A stretch of DNA of 63,870 nt from Oscillospiraceae bacterium (GTDB lineage Bacteria; Bacillota; Clostridia; Oscillospirales; Acutalibacteraceae), in contig SVQH01000018.1 of assembly GCA_015065425.1 (NCBI GenBank), positions 1 to 63,870 of the forward strand, read 5' to 3'. Made by a program: the position numbers and the translations under genes. Below the pieces are notes generated by a model. That model saw nothing but the letters and a program-made list of their open reading frames with translations. It was not told the DNA's origin and searched no databases. Below are positions 17,322 through 26,673 of the stretch, in pieces (position 1 is the stretch's first letter; every line of letters starts with the position of its first letter).

Positions 17322-18935
17322 TTATTTTAATAAACCATTGAGTTTTTCTCTGAAAGAAAGGAATTTTTCAGGGTCGAGAGGATAATTGGTGAAATTGATG
17401 TCACCGAGTTCATTTTTTATGAAGTCAAGTGCATATTCTCTTGAATACCTGTTTTCGAGAGCTTTAAGTGCGGATATATCCTGAATTGAGTCATAAAATA
17501 CCTTTTGTCTCAGTGAGGGAAGCGGAGTGCCGTCTTTCCCGGGATACACAACATAGGAGTCACCGGAGGGGAAGGAGCCGCCTGCGTCGGTTTCAGTGAA
17601 GGGATCTATTTCTCTTACGGAGTATTGTGCATAGTAGAAATTGAAGCCCCACTGTAAAAATCCCACACAGTTGTACTTGTAAAGAAGAGTACCCAGGATA
17701 CGGTTTTTTATGGAGGGCATAGAGAAAAAGCGGTTGGGAAGCTCGTTTCTGTACTGACCGCAACAGTAATATGTCCAGAGCTTCGGAACATTTCCCTTGA
17801 AAGCTTCAATATTTCCTTCTTCCGGAACGGGAGTGCCGATAAGTCCCTCTTTATAGAAATCATAATCTGAAAGTGCATCTATATGCTCGAAGGCACTGAA
17901 ATACTTTCTTACTGCATCGGATGCTTTTTTGTAATGACTGATATCATCAAGTGAGGGTTCGTCTGAGCAATGTACGAAGCATATATTTGTAATGCCCTTT
18001 TTGTCGGTGTATTCCTTGAGTGCTTTTCCTAATTGGGACAGGAAATTCATATAAGCATTACCTGTAGCCTTTGTTTCCCAGCCGAATATTCTTATATAAC
18101 CTTTTCCTGTTTCTGCCATTATTTTCGGTGCGTGTTTGGCTCCCCATTGGGTAAACAGATGGGAGAGCTCAAAATATTTTACACCGTTTTTGAGACACAT
18201 ATCCACCCAGCGGTCAAGAAGGGTAAAATCGAATTCGTACACATAGTTTCTGCCTCTTTTTACTCCGACTAACTGTACAGTGGGACGTTCACCGCCTACC
18301 TGTGTGTCAAGAGGGGGCGTGAACAGAGGGGTAAGAATGCAGTTGACACCGTGGGATACGGCATTTTTTATGAAATTTTCAGTGATTTCCCAGTATTCTT
18401 CACTGAAAACCGGCACTTTATAGTAAGATGCGAGACAGTCCGAATGGAACCAGTTTATATGCATAAGGTCCTGTTCGGGAAGTGAAGTTTTATATACTGT
18501 CAGAGGAAATTCAAGAACATTTTCCTGTTTTCCGTTATTGACATTAAAGGCTATTTTGTAAAGCTTCGGTGCAAGAGTTCTGCTGTCAATGTTTATCCAT
18601 AATGCCCTTGTATTACCTTTCTTCAGTTCCAGTGTTCCTGAGAAAACATCAAGAAGGTCGGGGTAATATCCGGGGTTTCCGTCTTTTTCAAGAAGAATAT
18701 CTCCGCAGTTTTCTTTATCTATGGGAGTGCGTGAATAGATTTCCTTTACTTCGTATATGACTGCGGCATCAAAATCGGTTTTGACCGTAACGGTACAGTC
18801 CTCTTCGCTGCGGAAAAGAAGCTGAAAATTTCCTTTTTCACCCGAAAGAAGGGAAAGTCCTTCGTAAGAACAGTTTACGGGAGAATCGGAAAATACTTTT
18901 ACAAGTGATGAACAAAAAGCGGTTTTTATATTCAT
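17322..18935 (-). CDS. DUF4091 domain protein (putative glycoside hydrolase)
   Basis: This 537-residue protein has an N-terminal beta-sandwich (about residues 1-140) and a TIM-barrel-like middle with the WFHSDCLASYY, GVNCILTPLFTPPLD and YFELSHLFTQWGAKHAP segments. A DUF4091-type C-terminal part contains WTYYCCGQYRNELPNRF, GFLQWGFNFYYA and a final DSIQDISALKALE. DUF4091 proteins are found in polysaccharide-use loci and are thought to be glycosidases. The acid residue may lie in HCSDEPS. No signal peptide is seen, so it is likely cytoplasmic. Confidence 0.8.
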   Translation of the reverse strand: MNIKTAFCSSLVKVFSDSPVNCSYEGLSLLSGEKGNFQLLFRSEEDCTVTVKTDFDAAVIYEVKEIYSRTPIDKENCGDILLEKDGNPGYYPDLLDVFSGTLELKKGNTRALWINIDSRTLAPKLYKIAFNVNNGKQENVLEFPLTVYKTSLPEQDLMHINWFHSDCLASYYKVPVFSEEYWEITENFIKNAVSHGVNCILTPLFTPPLDTQVGGERPTVQLVGVKRGRNYVYEFDFTLLDRWVDMCLKNGVKYFELSHLFTQWGAKHAPKIMAETGKGYIRIFGWETKATGNAYMNFLSQLGKALKEYTDKKGITNICFVHCSDEPSLDDISHYKKASDAVRKYFSAFEHIDALSDYDFYKEGLIGTPVPEEGNIEAFKGNVPKLWTYYCCGQYRNELPNRFFSMPSIKNRILGTLLYKYNCVGFLQWGFNFYYAQYSVREIDPFTETDAGGSFPSGDSYVVYPGKDGTPLPSLRQKVFYDSIQDISALKALENRYSREYALDFIKNELGDINFTNYPLDPEKFLSFREKLNGLLK

Positions 18936-19068
18936 TTGTGTTCTCCTTTGTCATGTTGTTAATAAAATAATAACATCAGGACAAAAAATATTCAATATTA
19001 AACAGTAAATTGCACAAAAAATACGATTAAAATTTTCATTAACTTCATTTGGTGCAGGTGTAAATGTG

Positions 19069-19097
19069 TTGACATCTGAGTTATTTTATTATATAAT
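19069..19097 (+). promoter_or_regulatory. Promoter of the secreted protein at 19.1 kb
   Basis: A perfect consensus: TTGACA (19069-19074), a 17-bp spacer and TATAAT (19092-19097), followed by an AGGAGG ribosome site near 19133. Confidence 0.9.
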
Positions 19098-19145
19098 CAT
19101 AGTGCATATATGGACTTTGTCCGAAATTAACAGGAGGCAAAAATA

Positions 19146-20288
19146 ATGAAAAAGACTTTAGCAGTAATCCTCAGCGTAATAATGCTTCTCGGATGCTTAC
19201 CTTTTGCCGTAAGTGCAGCAGAAACAATTACTTATTCCGCAAGTGCAAACTTTACTAAATCGGATGAATTTGTTTCCGGAAATACCTATATTGTTCCTGA
19301 CGGTGTTACCATGACAGTTCCTTCAACTCTTACTCTCTATGTTCCTACAGGAGCTATCCTTAAGGTTGAAGAAGGCGGAAAGCTTAATGTTCTCGGCAGC
19401 ATGATCGTTATGGATAACGGTGCTCTTGAGGTTAAAGGTTTCCTTTACGGTGCTTCAAACATTACCGTAAACGGTCAGGGTACAGCTATGGCTGAACTTC
19501 GTTTCCCCGCACTTGACACAACATCCGGTCTTGTTGATGCTAACGGTAAAGCAAGAATTAATGTTTCCTATGGTTCTTCAAGCGAAGGTAACATCTATGA
19601 AGACCTTCAGGGTAACGTTAGTTGGAACAATGTAAGCACAGCAGGTGCAACCGTTATGGCACCCATTAATCAGTACATCTACATCAAGGCTGAAATCGTT
19701 GAACCCGAACCTCCTTATGATAAGTTTGATGATGCTCTCATGAATGTTTATTTCAACGGTGTCGGTGTTCCCTTTACTCAGGGTTCACATCACACACTTC
19801 TTACTACATCCGGTGACATCAGCTATTCAAAGTGGGTAAATGATAACTATTTCCTTAATACATTCAACATTTATCTTCCCACAGGTGAAGGCTATACAGT
19901 ATACGGTCGTGAAGGTGAACAGAGTGCTGACGGCGAGACTGTAAAGCTTAAGTACGGTCAGTCTTTCTCCTTCAAGGTAGAAATTGATCCCGAATACGAT
20001 ATGTCCGCTTACGAAGTATATGTATATAACGGATACGGCTGGACAGACCTTGATACATCCACACTTCTCAAGGATATTGCTCCCGCAAAGGCTGATGATT
20101 ACGGCTACTACCATATTGATGAAATTAAAGGCGAACACACCATCTATGTTGTCGGTGTTGTTAAGAATGAGACACTTCTTATGGTAGGGGACATTCTTGA
20201 CCTTGTAAGAAACATCTTTGAAATGATTATGGGATTCTTTAATGAGTTGATGGCATTTTTCGGTCTTTCCTTCGGTCAGGATGCATAA
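19146..20288 (+). CDS. Secreted protein with beta-domain and C-terminal amphipathic helix
   Basis: This 380-residue protein has a clear signal peptide (KKTLAVILSVIMLLGCLPFAVSAAE). A beta-helix-like or adhesin-like region follows (residues ~30-180), with VPDGVTMTVPSTLTLYVPTG and KLNVLGSMIVMDNG-type turns. After it comes a domain of about 150 residues with the YGQSFSFKVEIDPEYD, YEVYVYNGYG and YYHIDEIKGEHTIYVVGV pattern shared with the proteins at 15.0 and 27.6 kb. The final 35 residues are a hydrophobic helix rich in Phe and Met (ILDLVRNIFEMIMGFFNEL). No enzymatic motif is visible. It has its own strong promoter and a terminator, so it is probably abundant. Confidence 0.78.
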   Translation: MKKTLAVILSVIMLLGCLPFAVSAAETITYSASANFTKSDEFVSGNTYIVPDGVTMTVPSTLTLYVPTGAILKVEEGGKLNVLGSMIVMDNGALEVKGFLYGASNITVNGQGTAMAELRFPALDTTSGLVDANGKARINVSYGSSSEGNIYEDLQGNVSWNNVSTAGATVMAPINQYIYIKAEIVEPEPPYDKFDDALMNVYFNGVGVPFTQGSHHTLLTTSGDISYSKWVNDNYFLNTFNIYLPTGEGYTVYGREGEQSADGETVKLKYGQSFSFKVEIDPEYDMSAYEVYVYNGYGWTDLDTSTLLKDIAPAKADDYGYYHIDEIKGEHTIYVVGVVKNETLLMVGDILDLVRNIFEMIMGFFNELMAFFGLSFGQDA

Positions 20289-20311
20289 TAAAACAAATTA
20301 AATCGTAAATT

Positions 20312-20346
20312 AAAGACCGGCAGGAATCCATTGCCGGTCTTTTTTT
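20312..20346 (+). terminator. Rho-independent terminator
   Basis: AAAGACCGGCA pairs with TGCCGGTCTTT and is followed by a T-run. It lies directly after the secreted-protein gene. Confidence 0.9.
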
Positions 20347-20364
20347 CAAAGAGGAGAGTAAGTT

Positions 20365-21609
20365 ATGGATGAGTTTTTGAAAGATCAGATAATAAACAGT
20401 ATAAAATATCTTCCTACAAATATTGTAAAATCATATTTCAAGAAAACTTCTTCCGAGGAAACACGGGCATTCCGTGAAAAATACGGTTTTATTAGAGGTG
20501 TTTCAAGTGCCGATGAGGGATATGAGCTTCTTAAAGGAGCCAATATCGGTTGGGTCAGAGAATCTCTTCCTGCCCCTTTTATGGAAGACGGAAGTGTTAA
20601 CGAGAGATACACTGCATTCAAGGAAAGGTGTAAGCGTTATGCTCAGCACGGAATCAAAGTTATGGGAATTACTCCTCTCCCCAACGAATATCTCCGTCAC
20701 GGAATTGATATGAGAAAACCCGGCGGTGAAGAGAAACTCCGTGAGGTGTCAAGGTTTATTATTGAGGATGTAAAAGATATAGTAGGCGGTCTTCAGATTG
20801 CAAATGAACTGGGAATGCCGCGTTTTATGATTCCGTACAACATGGAAGAATGTATAAAATTTCTCGGAATCCAGATGGAGGAGATGTATCCTCTTAGAGG
20901 GAATTGTATCATAGGATATAATTCGGCAGGTCCTCAGGTTGACCTTCATCTCGGTATGAAGCCTTATCTTAAATATTGTGATTATGTGGGGATGGACATG
21001 TATCTCGGCTGTTTCTTCTCACTTCCCGGTTTTGCATGGATGTTTGATATTATGGTAAGATATCTCTGGGCATTTACGGGAAAACCCATACTTATGCAGG
21101 AATTCGGTTACATAGGCGGCGGAAAGCCTAAGACAAAAAAAGAAAAACTGGCAATTTTGAAGTCCTACGGTTTCAATGATGAGAAGGACGCCAAAAAGGA
21201 TATAATGAAATTTGTTGATGCTCTTCCCGAGCATTTCAGGAATCATGTAAGATTTGTCTGCGGGGATGATAAGCAGGTTACGACAGACTTTATGTTTGCA
21301 GGTGACATGACCAATCATCTTTATAAAGAGCTTCCGAAAATTACGGTTATTCCCGGAATGCCGCACACACCTGAAGGACAGGCAAAGTTTTTTGATAAGG
21401 TTATAAAGCGTCTTTATAAGCTTGATTTTATGTGCGGAACGATAATTTACTGTTACACGGATTTCCCTCACTGCGGATATTGCGGACAGACAGATTGTCC
21501 CACCGAGACTTTATGGGGACTTGTTGATATAAACAAAAAGCCGAAGCCTTCATATTATGCAGTAAAAGAGCAGTTCGGTAAAATTATTGAAGCCGAAAAG
21601 TCAAAATAA
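20365..21609 (+). CDS. Putative TIM-barrel glycosidase (clan GH-A-like)
   Basis: This 414-residue protein looks like a TIM barrel with clan GH-A spacing. The likely acid/base Glu follows Asn in LQIANELGMP, and the likely nucleophile Glu is in ILMQEFGYIGGG. Barrel strands such as ANIGWVRESLP, GIKVMGITPLP, YVGMDMYLG and CGTIIYCYTDFPHCG fit the order. I cannot assign a GH family. There is no signal peptide, so it is cytoplasmic. It starts with an AGAGGAG site 19 bp after a terminator, which may leak. Confidence 0.65.
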   Translation: MDEFLKDQIINSIKYLPTNIVKSYFKKTSSEETRAFREKYGFIRGVSSADEGYELLKGANIGWVRESLPAPFMEDGSVNERYTAFKERCKRYAQHGIKVMGITPLPNEYLRHGIDMRKPGGEEKLREVSRFIIEDVKDIVGGLQIANELGMPRFMIPYNMEECIKFLGIQMEEMYPLRGNCIIGYNSAGPQVDLHLGMKPYLKYCDYVGMDMYLGCFFSLPGFAWMFDIMVRYLWAFTGKPILMQEFGYIGGGKPKTKKEKLAILKSYGFNDEKDAKKDIMKFVDALPEHFRNHVRFVCGDDKQVTTDFMFAGDMTNHLYKELPKITVIPGMPHTPEGQAKFFDKVIKRLYKLDFMCGTIIYCYTDFPHCGYCGQTDCPTETLWGLVDINKKPKPSYYAVKEQFGKIIEAEKSK

Positions 21610-21617
21610 TTCAGAGC

Positions 21618-21653
21618 ACCTCTCAGTAAATCAAGCTGAGAGGTCTCTTTTTT
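21618..21653 (+). terminator. Rho-independent terminator
   Basis: ACCTCTCAG pairs with CTGAGAGGT, followed by CTCTTTTTT. Confidence 0.85.
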
Positions 21654-21676
21654 CTTGTATGTCATATAAATTAATA

Positions 21677-21705
21677 TTTACTTTTATACTTTCTTGTTAT
21701 ATAAT
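21677..21705 (+). promoter_or_regulatory. Promoter of gltX
   Basis: TTTACT (21677-21682) and TATAAT (21700-21705) are 17 bp apart, upstream of the gltX start. No T-box is visible in the short leader. Confidence 0.6.
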
Positions 21706-21740
21706 ATCTCCGTATATTCTAAAATAAAGGAATGAAGAAA

Positions 21741-23393
21741 ATGACAGATAATGAAAGACTTGCGGAACTTCTGTTTCCCCATATAACGAAAACACCGGCA
21801 GATTATGAAGAGATGTATCCTTTAAGAAATCTTTCCGAAGGTGCAAAGGTTACAAGATTTGCACCCAGTCCAACGGGATATATGCACATCGGTAACATGT
21901 TCTCATGTCTTATAGACCGCCTTGCTGCGGCAACTCCTGACAGTGTTTTTTATCTCAGAATTGAAGACACCGACAAAAAAAGAGAGGTACATGATGCCAT
22001 TGATAAGATAATAGAAGGTCTTTCAGCTTTCGGTATTGCTCCTACAGAAGGAATTACGGGTAAAGAGACTGAAAAAGGTGCTTACGGACCTTACAAGCAG
22101 AGCCACAGAAAAGATATTTATCAGTGCTTTGCAAAAGACCTTGTTCTTAAAGGTTATGCGTATCCCTGTTTCTGTACTGAGGAAGAGCTTTCCTCTCTTC
22201 GCGAAAATCAGGAAAAAGAAGGTGCAAATCCCGGATATTACGGAAAATATGCAGCGTGCCGCAATCTTACCGCAGATGAACAGGAAGAAAAGATAAAAGC
22301 AGGTATTCCTTATACCGTAAGACTTCGTTCTGACGGAGATGAAAATAAGAAGATAATAGTTGAAGACCAGATAAAGGGAAAAATTGAAATGCCCGAAAAC
22401 GTTCAGGACCTGGTTCTTCTCAAAACTGACGGTATTCCCACATATCATTTCGCTCATGCAGTTGACGACCATCTTATGAGAACCACCCATGTTGTAAGAG
22501 GTGACGAGTGGATATCTTCACTTCCCCTGCATATCCAGCTTTTCAAGCTTTTAGGTTATAAGCCTCCGAAGTTTGCACATATCTCTCCTATAATGAAGCT
22601 TGATGACGGAAATAAGAGAAAGCTTTCAAAGCGTAAAGACCCTGAGGCTTCTGTCAGCTTTTATGTTGAACAGGGCTTCCCGGCAGACGGTGTTATTGAG
22701 TATCTTATGACCCTTGCAAACTCAAACTTTGAGGACTGGAGAAAGGCAAATCCCACTGCGGATAAATATTCATTCCCCTTCTCCTTCAAGAAAATGAGTT
22801 CCTCGGGTGCACTTTTTGATATACTTAAACTCAACGATATTTGTAAGAATGTTATCTCTCTTATGTCTGCTCAAGAAGTTTATGACAATACCGTATCATG
22901 GGCAAAGGAATTTGACAGTGAGCTTTATGAACTTTTCACTGCAGACCCCTCTTATGCAAAGACGATACTCAACATTGACCGTGAAACTCCCAAACCCCGT
23001 AAGGATATAATCAGCTGGTCGGATGTAAAGGGCTATGTCTCATATTTCTATGACAGTCTTTATAATAATGAGGCTTCTCTTCCCGAAAACATCAACGCGG
23101 AAGATGCAAAAGCTGTTATCGATGCGTATAAAAATGTTTTTGCTGAAACTGATGATAAGGATACGTGGTTCGGTAAAATTAAAGAGCTTTGCGAACCTCT
23201 CGGATTTACTCCCAATGTCAAGGAATATAAAAAGAATCCTGAAGCCTTCAAGGGTCATGTAGGTGATGTGTCAACCGTTATCCGTGTTGCTGTTACCGGC
23301 AGAACAAACACTCCTGATCTTCATGCAATTCTTGCTTCTCTCGGAAAAGAAAGAGTATTCGCAAGACTTGATGAATTCAAAAGCAAAATATAA
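21741..23393 (+). CDS. gltX: Glutamate-tRNA ligase
   Basis: This class I synthetase of 550 residues charges tRNA-Glu. The ATP motif reads HIGN (SPTGYMHIGNMFS), a variant of HIGH common in clostridial GluRS of this length. The KMSKS-like loop is KRKLSKRKD. FLRIEDTDKKRE, PCFCTEEELSSLRE and the GDEWISSLPLHIQL block are characteristic. Two in-frame ATGs exist: 21732 lies one base after AAAGG, whereas 21741 has normal spacing and is preferred. glnS follows after a 12-bp palindrome, so the two synthetases form one unit. Confidence 0.93.
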   Translation: MTDNERLAELLFPHITKTPADYEEMYPLRNLSEGAKVTRFAPSPTGYMHIGNMFSCLIDRLAAATPDSVFYLRIEDTDKKREVHDAIDKIIEGLSAFGIAPTEGITGKETEKGAYGPYKQSHRKDIYQCFAKDLVLKGYAYPCFCTEEELSSLRENQEKEGANPGYYGKYAACRNLTADEQEEKIKAGIPYTVRLRSDGDENKKIIVEDQIKGKIEMPENVQDLVLLKTDGIPTYHFAHAVDDHLMRTTHVVRGDEWISSLPLHIQLFKLLGYKPPKFAHISPIMKLDDGNKRKLSKRKDPEASVSFYVEQGFPADGVIEYLMTLANSNFEDWRKANPTADKYSFPFSFKKMSSSGALFDILKLNDICKNVISLMSAQEVYDNTVSWAKEFDSELYELFTADPSYAKTILNIDRETPKPRKDIISWSDVKGYVSYFYDSLYNNEASLPENINAEDAKAVIDAYKNVFAETDDKDTWFGKIKELCEPLGFTPNVKEYKKNPEAFKGHVGDVSTVIRVAVTGRTNTPDLHAILASLGKERVFARLDEFKSKI

Positions 23394-23421
23394 ATCATAA
23401 TTTATAACGTAAATTATGATT
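23393..23421 (+). promoter_or_regulatory. Perfect 12-bp palindrome between gltX and glnS
   Basis: AATCATAATTTA (23393-23404) and TAAATTATGATT (23410-23421) form a hairpin with a TAACG loop. The stem begins at the last base of the gltX stop codon. AT-rich and without a T-run, it is more likely an mRNA processing or stability element, or an operator, than a terminator. Confidence 0.6.
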
Positions 23422-23440
23422 CAACGAAAGGACTTTTACA

Positions 23441-25105
23441 ATGGCTGAAATTGAAAACAATGGTCTTAACGGCAATTTTATACATGATTTTATTGATGAG
23501 GATTTAGCTTCGGGGGTTAATACCCGTGTGCAGACCCGTTTTCCTCCGGAACCTAACGGATATCTTCACATCGGTCATGCAAAGGCTATATGCATTGACT
23601 TTTCAACTGCTGAAAAATACGGCGGTATCTGCAATCTCAGACTTGATGACACAAATCCCTCAAAGGAAGATGTGGAATATGTTGAGTCTATAAAAGAAGA
23701 TATAGAATGGCTCGGTTTCAAGTGGGAAAACGTTTACTATGCATCTGAATATTTTGATTTTCTTTATGAGTGTGCAATAAAGCTTATCAAAGACGGCAAG
23801 GCTTATGTTGATGACCTTACTGCAGAGGAAATGCGTGAGTATAGAGGTACTCTTACAGAACCCGGAAAAAACAGCCCGTACAGGGACAGAAGCATTGAAG
23901 AAAATCTCAGACTTTTTTCTGAAATGACAGAAGGAAAGTATGCGGACGGAGAAAAGGTGCTTCGTGCAAAAATAGATATGGCTTCTCCCAATATGAATAT
24001 GCGTGACCCTGTAATGTACAGAATTATGCATGTTTCCCATCATCAGACGGGTGATAAGTGGTGTGTGTACCCCATGTACGATTTCGCCCATCCTCTTTCA
24101 GATGCAAGAGAAAATGTAACCTATTCTCTGTGTTCTCTTGAATTTGAAAATCACAGACCCCTTTATGACTGGTTTGTAAAAGAAATAGGCTTTAAGGAGC
24201 CTCCGAGACAGATAGAGTTTGCCCGTCTTAACCTTACCCACTGTCTTACAAGCAAGAGAAGAAATATCGCTCTTGTAAAGGATAAGATGGTAAGCGGCTG
24301 GGATGACCCCAGAATGGCTACTATCTGCGGTATGAGAAGAAGAGGTTATCCTGCAAAAGCTATCAGAGCTTTTATTGAAAAGGTCGGTGTCTCAAAGGCT
24401 TACAGTGTTGTTGATTATGCACTTCTTGAAAGCTGCGTAAGAGATGAACTCAATGCTAATGCCCTCAGAGCCATGGCTGTTCTTGAACCTCTTAAGGTTA
24501 TTGTTGACAATTATCCCGAAGGACAGACGGAGACACTTCTTGTTGACCGTCATCCCGATCATCCTGAAATGGGTAAATCCGAGGTTACCTTCGGAAGAGA
24601 AATATATATTGAGAAAAATGACTTCATGATAGACCCTCCCAAGAAGTATTTCAGAATGTTCCCCGGAAATGAAGTACGTTTCAAGGGTGCATATTTCCTT
24701 ACCTGTACTTCTTATGAAACAGATGAAAACGGGGACGTTACTTGTATTCACTGTACTTATGACCCCGAAACCCGCGGCGGAGATTCTCCTGACGGAAGAA
24801 AGGTCAAGGGTACTATTCACTGGGCAGGTCCCGATTCATTGAAGGCAGAAGTCCGTCTTTATGACAAGCTTTTTGAAGTTGAAGACCCTGCTTCAATTCC
24901 CGATGAAGAATTTGTTTCTGCTATCAATAAGGATTCTCTTATTATTCTTAAGGATTGCCTTGTTGAACCTTCACTTAAAGATGCAAAGCCCGGGGAATCC
25001 TTCCAGTTTATCCGTGACGGTTATTTCGCCGTAGACCCCGATTCAAGCGAAAACGGGCTTGTTTTCAACAGAACGGTGCAGCTCAATTCATCTTATAAGA
25101 AATAA
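23441..25105 (+). CDS. glnS: Glutamine-tRNA ligase
   Basis: This 554-residue class I synthetase starts the core with RFPPEPNGYLHIGHAKAI (HIGH) and has LRLDDTNPSKED. Further blocks are SPYRDRSIEENL, YDFAHPLSDA, CSLEFENHRPLYDWF and the KMSKS equivalent LTSKRRN. The C-terminal beta-barrel region (EKNDFMIDPPKKYFRMFPGNEVRFK) binds the tRNA anticodon. It is the same length as E. coli GlnRS (554). GlnRS implies direct Gln-tRNA charging. An AAAGGAC ribosome site precedes the ATG. Confidence 0.95.
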   Translation: MAEIENNGLNGNFIHDFIDEDLASGVNTRVQTRFPPEPNGYLHIGHAKAICIDFSTAEKYGGICNLRLDDTNPSKEDVEYVESIKEDIEWLGFKWENVYYASEYFDFLYECAIKLIKDGKAYVDDLTAEEMREYRGTLTEPGKNSPYRDRSIEENLRLFSEMTEGKYADGEKVLRAKIDMASPNMNMRDPVMYRIMHVSHHQTGDKWCVYPMYDFAHPLSDARENVTYSLCSLEFENHRPLYDWFVKEIGFKEPPRQIEFARLNLTHCLTSKRRNIALVKDKMVSGWDDPRMATICGMRRRGYPAKAIRAFIEKVGVSKAYSVVDYALLESCVRDELNANALRAMAVLEPLKVIVDNYPEGQTETLLVDRHPDHPEMGKSEVTFGREIYIEKNDFMIDPPKKYFRMFPGNEVRFKGAYFLTCTSYETDENGDVTCIHCTYDPETRGGDSPDGRKVKGTIHWAGPDSLKAEVRLYDKLFEVEDPASIPDEEFVSAINKDSLIILKDCLVEPSLKDAKPGESFQFIRDGYFAVDPDSSENGLVFNRTVQLNSSYKK

Positions 25106-25117
25106 GGAGAGATACCT

Positions 25118-25768
25118 ATGAAACTACTTCACAGAATACTCACTCCCGTACTTACAGTGCTTATTTTTCCTGCAGTGATATTTCTGCCTATGTTCAGAAT
25201 AGTGATTTCATCAGGACTTTTGTCGGGAGAAACAAAGGTGAATCTTCTCGATAACTTCGGACTCAGCGAATTTATAAGCATTAAAGACATATATTTGCTT
25301 TATAAAAACGGTGCTTCGGAATCTGCAGATACACTTAAAATGCTGTGGGAAGCTTTTGCCGATGATAAAAAAGAGGAAATTCTCAGTATGCTTCCCAGTT
25401 ACCATTGGGTGATTGCATTTCTTGTATTCTTTGTCATTGTGCTCCTTATTTCTGTTGCTCTTATCGTTGTGTCTGCCGCTACAAAGAAGCCGGGAGCTTC
25501 CGTTCTTCTTTCCCTTGGCGGTATCGTATCGGCTCTTATTATGAATGCCTGTTTTAATGCTTTTGCAAGTCCCTTTGTTAACGGTGAAATAAGTCTTAAC
25601 AGTATTCTCGGTAATACAAATCAGCTGCTCGGTGCTCTTCTCGGAAATGCATTGACCTTTGATTACATGAAGCTGGGAATTGCCTATACTGCCATAATTC
25701 TGATTTTTGTATGCACTATGATAATAAGTATTTGTGCATACATGGAAAAAAAGAACGGGGAAAAGTGA
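25118..25768 (+). CDS. Membrane protein of unknown function
   Basis: This 216-residue protein has an N-terminal membrane segment (residues ~8-28), an extracytoplasmic loop of about 70 residues, and three further membrane helices (about 93-118, 126-148 and 185-208). It ends in a basic tail (MEKKNGEK). No conserved motif is recognised. It lies 12 bp after glnS with an AAGGAG ribosome site and one base before the next gene, so it is probably co-transcribed with both. Confidence 0.65.
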   Translation: MKLLHRILTPVLTVLIFPAVIFLPMFRIVISSGLLSGETKVNLLDNFGLSEFISIKDIYLLYKNGASESADTLKMLWEAFADDKKEEILSMLPSYHWVIAFLVFFVIVLLISVALIVVSAATKKPGASVLLSLGGIVSALIMNACFNAFASPFVNGEISLNSILGNTNQLLGALLGNALTFDYMKLGIAYTAIILIFVCTMIISICAYMEKKNGEK

Positions 25769-25769
25769 T

Positions 25770-26669
25770 ATGAAATCTCTTTACAAAGTGTTCGGAAAGT
25801 TCTGGGATGGAGTTAAAGTCGGTGATGATAAACTTCATGCTACACAGGTACTTCCCGAAGGAATAAAAGAAATTACGGATATTCCCTATAAAAACAGCGG
25901 AAGCATATATCACCTTCTCGATGTATATTATCCTGAAGATGTAAAGGGAAAACTTCCTGTAATTGTAGATATTCACGGCGGCGGCTGGATGTATGCAACA
26001 AAAGACCTCAATAAGATATATTGTCAGTATCTTGCAAAAAGGGGCTTTGTGGTATTTAATCTCAGCTACAGACTTGTTCCGGAGGTTACGGTTCCGGAGC
26101 AGTTGAGAGATGTGGCAGAAGCACTTGTAAAGATAAATGAACTTATGGATGTATATCCCTGTGACAGGAATAATGTTATGCTTACGGGAGATTCTGCAGG
26201 CGGTCAGCTGGCATCTTTTACGGCTGCAATTTCACGCTCGGAATATTTAAGAGAGCAGTTTGATACCGTAAATCACGGTATGGATTTTTCCTGTCTTACT
26301 CTTACTTCTCCCGTTGCCTTCATGAATGAAGGACTTCCCATGGGATTTTATTGCCGTATGATGTGGGGGGAGAAGGGTATGAGAAGAAGCATGAAGAGAT
26401 TTATGAACATTGACGAGCTTCTCAATGAAACAGAATCTTTTCCGCCTACATTTCTTGTTACAAGCTCAGGCGATTTTATGGCACTTAAGCAGACAAGAAA
26501 GCTTTATAAACTGATGCTTATGAAGGGAGTTTATGCAAAACTGCTTGATTTTCCGAAGTTTGAGGGTAAAGACCTTCCTCATGTCTTCGGAGTGCTTGAA
26601 CCCTATTCAAAGGCAGGTACTGTATACATAGACAGAATGTGTGAATTTTTCAGAGAACATAAGAGGTAA
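25770..26669 (+). CDS. Alpha/beta hydrolase (HSL-like esterase)
   Basis: This 299-residue protein has the hormone-sensitive-lipase-like pattern: oxyanion HGGGW in VDIHGGGWMYATKD, nucleophile Ser in LTGDSAGGQLA, and a likely His in LPHVFG. The ATG at 25770 begins MKSLYKVFGKFW; a longer in-frame start overlaps the upstream gene and is unlikely. No signal peptide is seen. The natural substrate is unknown. Confidence 0.85.
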   Translation: MKSLYKVFGKFWDGVKVGDDKLHATQVLPEGIKEITDIPYKNSGSIYHLLDVYYPEDVKGKLPVIVDIHGGGWMYATKDLNKIYCQYLAKRGFVVFNLSYRLVPEVTVPEQLRDVAEALVKINELMDVYPCDRNNVMLTGDSAGGQLASFTAAISRSEYLREQFDTVNHGMDFSCLTLTSPVAFMNEGLPMGFYCRMMWGEKGMRRSMKRFMNIDELLNETESFPPTFLVTSSGDFMALKQTRKLYKLMLMKGVYAKLLDFPKFEGKDLPHVFGVLEPYSKAGTVYIDRMCEFFREHKR

Positions 26670-26673
26670 TATT

